From: an uncultured Mollicutes bacterium
Lineage (GTDB): Bacteria; Bacillota_I; Bacilli_A; Acholeplasmatales; Anaeroplasmataceae
Direction: 5' to 3'
NCBI GenBank assembly: GCA_937905855.1
Contig: CALCWU010000078.1
Span: 1-7,260 of the forward strand
Length of the DNA: 7,260 nt
A model generated the notes under the pieces. The model searched no databases, had not been told where the DNA came from, and saw only the letters and a list, made by a program, of their open reading frames with translations. Of the stretch, positions 1-5,943 are shown in pieces; within the stretch, counting starts at the first letter, position 1, and the number at the start of each line of letters is the position of its first letter. The translations under genes and the position numbers were made by a program.

Positions 1-1354
1 TAGGCGTTGCATCTTTATTATAGGTAACTATAATATCATTTAAAACTACACTTTCAATCATAGCCTCAGGAAGTCCTAAAAAATGAGCTAAGCCCAAAGA
101 AACATTAAGGCAAGAAATATTACTAAATTCAAAACTTTTTAATCTCGGTGTTAAATCATTGACTGGTAAATAATCTCTATTAAATCTATCATCAATTACA
201 TCATTTCCAGCCTTATAAAAAGCATTTATAACAAACGGTGCTTTAACATTATCCATTTTAATGTTATGGAATGTAATATTTTCGATAATTGAATCCTTAC
301 CTCTACCACGCTGTGATTTAATTCTTATTCCTCTATCAGTATGATCAAATAAGCATTTCGTAACTAAAACATTATTTACTCCACCACTATTTTCACTTCC
401 AATTGTCACACCAGCATGACCATTGTTCATAAGACAATTTCTAATTGTAACCATACTAGATGGTCTATGATATAATCTTGCAAAATTAATTTTACCAGAT
501 TTAATTGCTATACAATCATCACCAACACTAATTTTACAACCAATTATATTTACATTTTCACATGATTCAGGATCAATACCATCAGTTGTTGGTGAATTAA
601 AAGGATTAATAAGCTCACAATTATAATAATTGATATTTTTAGAATAAAATGGATGCTGATTCCATGATGGTGTATTACATACTCTAATACCATCAAATGT
701 AACATTCTCACTTGTATGTATAAATATTCCTTTTGGACGTCTAGCTATTCTTTTTACACGATGATTAATCCACCAATCGGAATTTTGCGCATTACAATCA
801 ATTATTCCCTCTCCATAAATTGAAACATTTTTTGCGCCAATAATAGTAATTATTGAAGCGAAGCTATCATCAAAATCGCCTTCCCATGTTCCAAGAGGTA
901 TTCCATTTAAAAATTCATCATGCTTTAAAATTGGAAATTTATTTCTATCTGTTTCACCAAGCAAAATGGTTCCTTTTTTTAAATATAGATCTATACCCTT
1001 TCTAATAAATAATGCAACAATTTTAAATTTACCATCTAAAACTAAAGTTTCATCTTCATTTAAATCATCAATAGCCTTTTGCACAACTTCTGTTGCATCA
1101 TTAAAGTCATTAGATTTTATAACCTTTAATTTTTTGCCTTTAGTTTTAAAGCATAGTTCTTCTAAAAATTTATCGCTAATTATTTCTAGCTTATAATTAG
1201 TATTAGGTACTAAATCATAGATAGATAAAACATTAGTATTTCCCTCATAAAGATATTTACCATTTAAATAAACTTTATAAGTATCACAATAATAAATCTC
1301 AAAATTTTCAAGCTCTACACTAATCGATACTGGACTAATAAATAAAGTCTTCAT
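1..1354 (-). CDS. GH28 polygalacturonase-type glycoside hydrolase (3' end outside window)
   Basis: Predicted to hydrolyse alpha-1,4-galacturonosyl bonds in pectin-derived chains. I translated the minus strand from ATG at 1354; 451 codons are open to the window edge. Residues 1-65 resemble a fibronectin-III-like domain (YKVYLNGKYLYEGNTN). Residues 75-135 begin the pectin-lyase-like beta helix (GTILLGETDR). The GH28 core follows, with SPTTDGIDPESC (Asp258), GDDCIAIKSG (Asp279, Asp280), NGHAGVTIGSE (His313) and RIK (344-346). These match the family's NTD, DD, GHG and RIK motifs, with T for N in the first and an extra Ala in the third. All three catalytic Asp are present. There is no signal peptide, so it probably works in the cytosol on imported oligogalacturonides. 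The start is supported by GGTGAT at 1359-1364. It is divergent from the PrpR-like regulator, its likely controller. Exo versus endo action cannot be decided. Confidence 0.93.
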   Translation of the reverse strand, partial: MKTLFISPVSISVELENFEIYYCDTYKVYLNGKYLYEGNTNVLSIYDLVPNTNYKLEIISDKFLEELCFKTKGKKLKVIKSNDFNDATEVVQKAIDDLNEDETLVLDGKFKIVALFIRKGIDLYLKKGTILLGETDRNKFPILKHDEFLNGIPLGTWEGDFDDSFASIITIIGAKNVSIYGEGIIDCNAQNSDWWINHRVKRIARRPKGIFIHTSENVTFDGIRVCNTPSWNQHPFYSKNINYYNCELINPFNSPTTDGIDPESCENVNIIGCKISVGDDCIAIKSGKINFARLYHRPSSMVTIRNCLMNNGHAGVTIGSENSGGVNNVLVTKCLFDHTDRGIRIKSQRGRGKDSIIENITFHNIKMDNVKAPFVINAFYKAGNDVIDDRFNRDYLPVNDLTPRLKSFEFSNISCLNVSLGLAHFLGLPEAMIESVVLNDIIVTYNKDATP

Positions 1355-1370
1355 TTCTATCACCACTATT

Positions 1371-1399
1371 ATTTTATCAATAAAACAAATGTATGTAAA
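1371..1399 (-). promoter_or_regulatory. Candidate sigma-70-type promoter of the GH28 gene
   Basis: On the minus strand, TTTACA (1394-1399) and TAAAAT (1371-1376) are separated by 17 bases; each differs from consensus at one position. The predicted transcript start would be near 1364, right at the Shine-Dalgarno site. That leaves a very short leader and weakens the call. No GG-N10-GC sigma-54 element is visible in this intergenic region. Confidence 0.35.
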
Positions 1400-1417
1400 A
1401 TGCACACACCACTTTAT

Positions 1418-1436
1418 TTGTTTCATATTGAAACAA
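1418..1436. promoter_or_regulatory. Perfect palindrome, candidate operator of the PrpR-like regulator
   Basis: TTGTTTCA-TAT-TGAAACAA is a perfect inverted repeat of two 8-base arms with a 3-base centre, between the divergent GH28 and PrpR-like genes. Its centre (1427) lies about 63 bases upstream of the inferred GH28 transcript start, a usual place for an activator, and it overlaps the candidate -35 box of the regulator, which would fit autorepression. The symmetry is seen directly; assignment to the Fis-type HTH protein next door is inference. Confidence 0.6.
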
Positions 1437-1456
1437 TTGATAAAAAATGTTAAAAT
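1428..1456 (+). promoter_or_regulatory. Candidate promoter of the PrpR-like regulator gene
   Basis: TTGAAA (1428-1433), a 17-base spacer and TAAAAT (1451-1456) preceded by TGT, which makes an extended -10. The right arm of the palindrome at 1418-1436 covers the -35 box. The predicted start would fall near 1463, inside the ribosome binding site (AGGTGA, 1462-1467), so an upstream promoter remains possible. Confidence 0.35.
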
Positions 1457-1472
1457 AAATCAGGTGAATATA

Positions 1473-3119
1473 ATGAAAACATTAATTGTATATGTGTATG
1501 AAGATATGAAAGATATTGTTTTAGAGCTTACAAATAAATATAAAGAAGATAACATCGACTTTTTATTTTGTGATGGTCATCACAAGGAAAAAATTAAAAT
1601 TTATTTAGATACCCACAGCTATGATTTAATTATATCAAGAGGTGGAGTATATTCCTATCTAAAAAAAATAACTAAAACCATTGTTATCGATATTGGGTTA
1701 TCAATTTATGACATTCTTTCAACAATTAATATTAAGTCCTCATCACAAACCTTAATAATTGGTCAAGAAAACCTAACAAATGAAGCAAAGCTTTTAAATT
1801 TCAACAATATTAAAACTATTACTATTAAAGGTAATAACGACCTTCTCCCCCAAATAAATTACATCAAAGAATTTAATTTAATATATACTGGAGCAAGCAC
1901 CAAAAATTATCTTAAAAATCAAGGAATAAAATCAGAGCTTTTAAAAAACAGCTTTAAATCCTTAGAAAATGCCTATTTAAAAGGAAAGGAGCTTTATTTA
2001 AATCTTAATAAGCAAAAAAATGAAGAAGCAATTCTCGCAGCATTTTTAATGAATGAGCATACCAATATTATTATTTATAATGAATTTGGGCAATTAATTA
2101 AAAAATCAATAATTTTCCCCATCTTTAATAAAGATATAGAACAAATTATAAATAATAATTTAAAAGAACTATTAGCTAAAAACAAATCCATTGCTTTAAA
2201 AAAGCAAAATTATTTAATTAATATTAATAGTAAAAAATTTCATTTTGCTAATAATAAATACATTGCTATAAGAATAACAATCAACAAAAGCATTGAATAT
2301 AATTATATCTACATTCCTTCCTCTTTAGACAATTATCATATTCCTTTAGATATAAATAAAAGTATTTCCTTATATTCAATTAATAATATTCCAATTTGTC
2401 TACTTTATCAAGATGGTTCTGGTGAAGATATGCTTGTAAAAAAAATAATTGATTCTTCTTCATATAAAGATAGCACTAGCTTTATCCTTGATTTTAATTT
2501 AATTACTAAAAAAGAATTTAACACATTATTAACAAGTCCATCTTCTATTTTAAATTTAGATAACCATATAATAATTTTGAAAAATTTAAATGCTTTAGGC
2601 AATTATGCTTTAGCAAGCTTAATTAGTTATATATCTGATTCCAAGCTTACAGCCAATAATAAGCTTATAGTTCTAATTAATGATAATGATAATAATCTTA
2701 TTAAAGAGTTCAATCAAATAACCTATTATTTAATTAGAATCCCATCTCTTAATAATTCTAAGCAAAAAAAAGAAATCATCAATGATCATTTAAAAGCTTT
2801 AAAGCTTATTTTAGATAATGATTCCCTAAATTTATTATATAACTATAATTATTTTCAAAATGAAAGTGAGCTTATTAGAATAGTAAATGAACTAAAAAGC
2901 TTTGAAAAACCAACAATAAATGATGTAAAAAACATATTAAATAATGAAACCTACCAAAATATTAGCTACTTTAATATTGAAAATAAGAATCTATCTGAAA
3001 TTGAATATAATGCTTGTTGTTATGTTTTAAAGGAATGTAATTATAACCAAACCCTAACAGCTAAAAGGCTAGGAATTGGTCGAACTACCCTTTGGCGTAT
3101 TCTAAATAAAAACCTATAA
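1473..3119 (+). CDS. PrpR_N-domain transcriptional regulator with degenerate AAA+ region and Fis-type HTH
   Basis: A 548-residue DNA-binding regulator. Residues 1-170 match the PrpR N-terminal sensor family, with the signature DLIISRGG (51-58) followed by the VIDIGLSIYDIL segment (71-82). Residues 185-275 are PAS-like in size and position (weak call). Residues 300-480 occupy the place of the AAA+ sigma-54 activator domain but are degenerate: the Walker A region reads QDGSGEDM (313-320) without the Lys, the Walker B region reads IIILKNLNALG (366-376) without Asp-Glu, and no GAFTGA loop is seen. Residues 509-546 form a Fis-type HTH (TAKRLGIGRTTLWRILNK). It probably does not hydrolyse ATP or act on sigma-54. 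ATG at 1473 is chosen because AGGTGA lies 5 bases upstream; the in-frame ATG at 1389 lies upstream of the palindrome and candidate promoter and lacks an SD. It is divergent from GH28, its likely target. The ligand is unknown; PrpR itself senses 2-methylcitrate. Confidence 0.85.
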   Translation: MKTLIVYVYEDMKDIVLELTNKYKEDNIDFLFCDGHHKEKIKIYLDTHSYDLIISRGGVYSYLKKITKTIVIDIGLSIYDILSTINIKSSSQTLIIGQENLTNEAKLLNFNNIKTITIKGNNDLLPQINYIKEFNLIYTGASTKNYLKNQGIKSELLKNSFKSLENAYLKGKELYLNLNKQKNEEAILAAFLMNEHTNIIIYNEFGQLIKKSIIFPIFNKDIEQIINNNLKELLAKNKSIALKKQNYLININSKKFHFANNKYIAIRITINKSIEYNYIYIPSSLDNYHIPLDINKSISLYSINNIPICLLYQDGSGEDMLVKKIIDSSSYKDSTSFILDFNLITKKEFNTLLTSPSSILNLDNHIIILKNLNALGNYALASLISYISDSKLTANNKLIVLINDNDNNLIKEFNQITYYLIRIPSLNNSKQKKEIINDHLKALKLILDNDSLNLLYNYNYFQNESELIRIVNELKSFEKPTINDVKNILNNETYQNISYFNIENKNLSEIEYNACCYVLKECNYNQTLTAKRLGIGRTTLWRILNKNL

Positions 3120-3602
3120 TTTAATTAGATTGGTAATAATTTTAGCCATTTGCTTGGCAGTTTCCTTCATACCAGAGAGTACCCAATCCATAATTACACC
3201 ATAGCTTCCTGCAGCAAAATAATCAAACTCGTAGTTCTTACTAAAATTCTCATATTTATAAATGTTTTTATATACCAAAAACATTTGAAAATCTAGCGAT
3301 GCCTCATGCATCAAAATAAACACCTTAGAATTTTCTTTTAGCATTTCAAATAAAATCGTAATTCTATTTAATAAAGAATGATCACTAGATGAATCTATAG
3401 CCTTCCGACATTTTATAGCCTCACTATTAAATTTGTCGATAATAATATCAATTTTTGATTTATAATTACGATAAAATGTAGAACGATTAAATCCTGCTTT
3501 ATGACATATTTCTGATATTTGAATATTCGAAAATTCTTCTTCATCCAATAAGCTAATTAAAGCGTTATAAAAACAATCCTTAGAAAATTCTTTACTTTTC
3601 AT
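3114..3602 (-). CDS. TetR/AcrR-family transcriptional regulator
   Basis: A 162-residue regulator, somewhat short for TetR proteins (about 190-200). The N-terminal HTH occupies roughly residues 10-52, with the recognition region ISEICHKAGFNRSTFYRNY ending in the characteristic TFYRNYKSK. The C-terminal segment (FAAGSYGVIMDWVLSGMKE, 129-147) resembles the C-terminal domain of the DhaS-like TetR group found in Firmicutes. The start is ATG at 3602: GGAGG at 3611-3615 lies 8 bases upstream. The frame stays open to a TTG at 3617, but that codon overlaps this SD and is rejected. It is divergent from the DegV gene with a palindrome between them, suggesting autoregulation and control of degV. Its 3' end overlaps the PrpR-like gene by 6 bases, tail to tail. 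The inducer is unknown; a fatty acid or acyl derivative is a guess from the neighbour. Confidence 0.9.
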   Translation of the reverse strand: MKSKEFSKDCFYNALISLLDEEEFSNIQISEICHKAGFNRSTFYRNYKSKIDIIIDKFNSEAIKCRKAIDSSSDHSLLNRITILFEMLKENSKVFILMHEASLDFQMFLVYKNIYKYENFSKNYEFDYFAAGSYGVIMDWVLSGMKETAKQMAKIITNLIKL

Positions 3603-3610
3603 GCCACAAA

Positions 3611-3615
3611 CCTCC
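3611..3615 (-). promoter_or_regulatory. Ribosome binding site that fixes the TetR start
   Basis: GGAGG on the minus strand, 8 bases before ATG at 3602. It overlaps the alternative in-frame TTG at 3617 and so argues for the shorter protein. Confidence 0.8.
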
Positions 3616-3620
3616 AAATA

Positions 3621-3626
3621 TGTTGC
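3621..3626 (-). promoter_or_regulatory. Isolated GCAACA half-site upstream of the TetR gene
   Basis: The minus strand reads TTGCAACATAT here, repeating one arm of the palindrome at 3681-3694 together with its flanking T. The second arm is poorly conserved. It could be a weak secondary operator just upstream of the TetR ribosome binding site, or chance. Confidence 0.25.
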
Positions 3627-3639
3627 AATAATAACAAGA

Positions 3640-3665
3640 CATATAGATTTATTAATCTTTATATG
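3640..3665. repeat. Imperfect inverted repeat in the TetR leader
   Basis: CATATAGATT (3640-3649) and AATCTTTATATG (3654-3665) pair over ten positions with a 2-base bulge and a TATT loop. It falls in the presumed 5' leader of the TetR transcript. It could be an RNA hairpin or a second protein site; the AT-rich content makes chance plausible. Confidence 0.3.
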
Positions 3666-3667
3666 CT

Positions 3668-3673
3668 ATTATA
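3668..3673 (-). promoter_or_regulatory. -10 box of the TetR gene
   Basis: A perfect TATAAT on the minus strand, 66 bases upstream of the TetR ATG. No convincing -35 hexamer lies 16-18 bases further up; that space is largely filled by the palindrome at 3681-3694, as expected for a repressed promoter. Confidence 0.5.
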
Positions 3674-3680
3674 CATTATC

Positions 3681-3694
3681 GCAACAAATGTTGC
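3681..3694. promoter_or_regulatory. Palindromic operator candidate for the TetR regulator
   Basis: GCAACA-AA-TGTTGC is a perfect 6-2-6 inverted repeat between the divergent -10 boxes of the TetR gene (3668-3673) and the degV gene (3705-3710). One dimeric repressor bound here would block both promoters. The position is typical of TetR autoregulation; the binding protein is inferred. Confidence 0.6.
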
Positions 3695-3704
3695 ATTAAA
3701 AGTA

Positions 3705-3710
3705 TATAAT
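3705..3710 (+). promoter_or_regulatory. -10 box of the degV gene
   Basis: A perfect TATAAT on the plus strand, 27 bases before the degV start codon. No good -35 is visible; the -35 position is occupied by the palindrome at 3681-3694. Confidence 0.45.
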
Positions 3711-3737
3711 ATTTAATTATTAAAGTAAAGGATTATT

Positions 3738-4565
3738 ATGAGTAATATAAAAATATATGTAGATTCATGTTCAAGTATAACAAAGGAATTAATAGATAAA
3801 TATGATATTAAGGTTATACCAAACTATTTTTATTTAAATGATAAGGAGATAAATCCCCTAAATTTAGAAAATATTGACGAAATTCTTAATAGTAATAATA
3901 AAATAAAAACAAGCTGTATTAATCCCTATGATTTTCAAGAAGCCTTTAAAGACGATCTAAATATAGGCAATAAAATTTTATATATTAGTCTTTCATCAGG
4001 ATTATCAGCTAATTTTCAAAATGCCATTATTGCTAGCGAAAATAACGAAAACATTGCTGTTTTTGATTCAAAAACAGGTAGTGCTGGCATATTAATTTAT
4101 CTTTTAAAAGCTCTAGAACTTGATAACAAGAATTTGAGCCTAAAGGAAATAGTTAATGAATTAAATAACGTTAAAATTTCCTCTCATTTTACTATTGGCT
4201 CACTCGACCATTTATATAAAGGTGGTAGATTATCAAAATCAGAGGCAATTGTTGGCAATATTTTACGTCTTAAGCCTATTGTAAGTACAAATGAAGCTGG
4301 AAAGCTTAAAATAACTGGTGTTCATCTTGGCAAAAGAAAAGCTATTGATGGCTTATGTAAATTATTTTTTAATGAGCATCTTAACAATAATGTATTTATC
4401 GCATACACAAATAACCTCGATGAGCTAGAAATACTTAAAAATAAATTATTGAAGGAAAATAGTAATTTAAATATTTATTCTTATCAAATTGATTCTACGA
4501 TGCTTTGCCATTGTGGTCCAAAAACAATTGCTATCTTCTATGAAAAAAATGTTAGCCAAAGCTAA
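3738..4565 (+). CDS. DegV family protein (FakB-type fatty-acid-binding protein)
   Basis: A 275-residue protein, the usual length for DegV/FakB. Family knowledge: it binds a fatty acid and presents it to the kinase FakA, giving acyl-phosphate for membrane lipid synthesis in the cytosol. Visible motifs in order: VDSCSSI (8-14), KTSC with Thr58-Ser59, ISLSSGLSANFQ (83-94), VFDSKTGSAG (108-117), LYKGGRLS (159-166, with Arg164) and HCGPKTIAIFY (258-268). The family's usual HxGPG motif here reads HCGPK, so one Gly is replaced by Lys. SD AAAGGA (3727-3732) lies 5 bases before ATG. It is divergent from the TetR gene and probably repressed by it. The stop codon lies inside a terminator hairpin. No FakA gene is in the window. 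The assignment to DegV is firm; the lipid bound is not known. Confidence 0.95.
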   Translation: MSNIKIYVDSCSSITKELIDKYDIKVIPNYFYLNDKEINPLNLENIDEILNSNNKIKTSCINPYDFQEAFKDDLNIGNKILYISLSSGLSANFQNAIIASENNENIAVFDSKTGSAGILIYLLKALELDNKNLSLKEIVNELNNVKISSHFTIGSLDHLYKGGRLSKSEAIVGNILRLKPIVSTNEAGKLKITGVHLGKRKAIDGLCKLFFNEHLNNNVFIAYTNNLDELEILKNKLLKENSNLNIYSYQIDSTMLCHCGPKTIAIFYEKNVSQS

Positions 4566-4571
4566 CATTTT
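4546..4571. terminator. Bidirectional intrinsic terminator between degV and the LRR lipoprotein gene
   Basis: An 11-bp perfect stem (AAAATGTTAGC with GCTAACATTTT) with a CAAA loop. On the plus strand it is followed by TATTTATATA; on the minus strand a run of seven T follows part of the stem (plus-strand A run 4543-4549). It contains the degV stop codon (4563-4565) and reaches the stop codon of the opposing gene (4570-4572), so both convergent genes end in the same hairpin. Confidence 0.85.
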
Positions 4572-5943
4572 ATTTATATATTACCTCATTCAAGGATGCA
4601 GGTACATTTCCATCAAATAAAACTCCAATGCTGAAGCCACTAGGAACAATTAGTTTTTCCAATGAGCTAGTACCATAAAGAACTCTATTACCAAGACTTA
4701 CTATATTATTAGATAATTCAAAAGCCTTTAAGCTAATACATTTCATAAACGCTCTATCACCAATCACCTTTAATTTTGTTGTTGTGTCAACTACTGTTAA
4801 ATTAATACAATTATTAAAGGCGTCATTACCAATTTCTAAAACATTTTTCATTAGAACTGTTTTTAAACCCTGATAGCCATAAAATTGATAATTACCAATT
4901 TTAGTTATATCATCAGAAATTATTAAATCAACAAGCTTAACATAATTTTCATTTTCTAAATAATAAAAGCTAGATGCATATCTTATAGGATTAGCTTCTA
5001 CTTCAAAGCTAATTAAAAGCCAATCATTAATGCTTCCATTATAATAAATATCCTTAATGCTATTACATTCAGCAAAAGCAAAGTTAAAAATATTTTTTAT
5101 ATTTTTATCAAAAGTTAATTTTTGAAGTGATGTACAACCATAAAAGGCAAATTCACCAATATTATTTACATTATCACCAAATGAAATTTCTTTTAGCTTC
5201 CTACAATTATAAAAAGCATTTTTACCAATATTTATAATATTCTTTCCAAATTCAATATTTGTAAGTGATATACAATTATAAAATGAGTTTTCACCAATTT
5301 CTTCTAAGCTATCACTAATTGTAGCTTTAGTTATATTACTAAAGCCACAAAAGGTATTTTCAATTTTTGTGATATCACTTGGAATATTTAATTCATCTAA
5401 TAGTGAAAATCTATCATTATCCCAAAAATAAAAGCTCGTTCCACACATCATTGGATTAGCATAAATATTAGTAAATTCAATGTTACACCAATCGCTTACA
5501 TTTCCATAATAAAAAACACTGTCTAAATTCTCACATCCAATAAAGGCATCATCATTTATTTTTTTTATTGAAGATGAAAGATAAAGTGTCGTCAGCGATT
5601 TTAAATTACCAAAGCAATTTGCTTTAATTTCAACAACTTCATTACCATTGTGGCTTTTAGGAATATGTAACTCTGCTACGCTTTCCTTAATTCCTACTAT
5701 TTTATTATCTTCATCATAATAAAAATTACTTTCATATTTGTCATACCCACAGCTACACATCTCGCCTTGAAAGCTATGAGATTCGCGATTAAATATTTCA
5801 CCACATGAGCAAACGTCATAATGCTCTAATTCATCATATGATTTAGAAACAGCTAAATGCGTATGAGATGCTATATTAACTCTTCTACAGCCCAATAAGC
5901 TAAAAAGGATTATCAATAAAATTAAATATTTAAGTTTTTTCAT
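4570..5943 (-). CDS. Lipoprotein with BspA-type leucine-rich repeats
   Basis: A 457-residue surface lipoprotein. MKK and a hydrophobic stretch lead to LLGC, giving a predicted lipidated Cys19. Residues 27-70 carry His residues and two CSCG motifs (C45/C47 and C63/C65), like the Cys-rich repeats of the upstream gene. Eleven LRR_5 (BspA/TpLRR) repeats follow, marked by Phe or Leu at 111, 134, 198, 221, 244, 267, 290, 354, 376, 399 and 422. Spacing is 22-23 residues except two equal gaps of 64, each holding an insert with a conserved Asp-Trp and ANP (151-164 and 307-319). Family members bind host or surface proteins; the partner here is unknown. ATG directly abuts the upstream TAA, with GAGGA (5954-5958) inside the upstream gene, so translation is probably coupled. 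It ends at a strong terminator. Fold and location are firm, function is not. Confidence 0.9.
   Translation of the reverse strand: MKKLKYLILLIILFSLLGCRRVNIASHTHLAVSKSYDELEHYDVCSCGEIFNRESHSFQGEMCSCGYDKYESNFYYDEDNKIVGIKESVAELHIPKSHNGNEVVEIKANCFGNLKSLTTLYLSSSIKKINDDAFIGCENLDSVFYYGNVSDWCNIEFTNIYANPMMCGTSFYFWDNDRFSLLDELNIPSDITKIENTFCGFSNITKATISDSLEEIGENSFYNCISLTNIEFGKNIINIGKNAFYNCRKLKEISFGDNVNNIGEFAFYGCTSLQKLTFDKNIKNIFNFAFAECNSIKDIYYNGSINDWLLISFEVEANPIRYASSFYYLENENYVKLVDLIISDDITKIGNYQFYGYQGLKTVLMKNVLEIGNDAFNNCINLTVVDTTTKLKVIGDRAFMKCISLKAFELSNNIVSLGNRVLYGTSSLEKLIVPSGFSIGVLFDGNVPASLNEVIYK

Noticed and set aside
966..1196. 76-codon open frame on the plus strand
   Set aside because: It lies wholly opposite the well-supported GH28 gene, has no SD and resembles no protein family.
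1372..1385. TTTTAT-CA-ATAAAA inverted repeat
   Set aside because: It is pure AT apart from one base and overlaps the presumed -10 region; such symmetry is expected by chance in this composition.
1389..1472. 28-codon N-terminal extension of the PrpR-like protein
   Set aside because: It would translate the palindrome and candidate promoter, has no SD, and the PrpR fold begins at MKTLIVYVYE from the ATG at 1473.
1355..1472. Sigma-54 promoter for the GH28 gene
   Set aside because: No GG and GC pair with the required 10-base spacing was found on either strand, despite the PrpR-like architecture of the regulator.
2408..2602. 64-codon open frame on the minus strand
   Set aside because: It lies inside the PrpR-like gene, opposite its degenerate AAA+ region, with no SD or recognisable domain.
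3603..3617. TTG start for the TetR gene, five residues longer
   Set aside because: The TTG overlaps the GGAGG site that is ideally spaced for the ATG at 3602.
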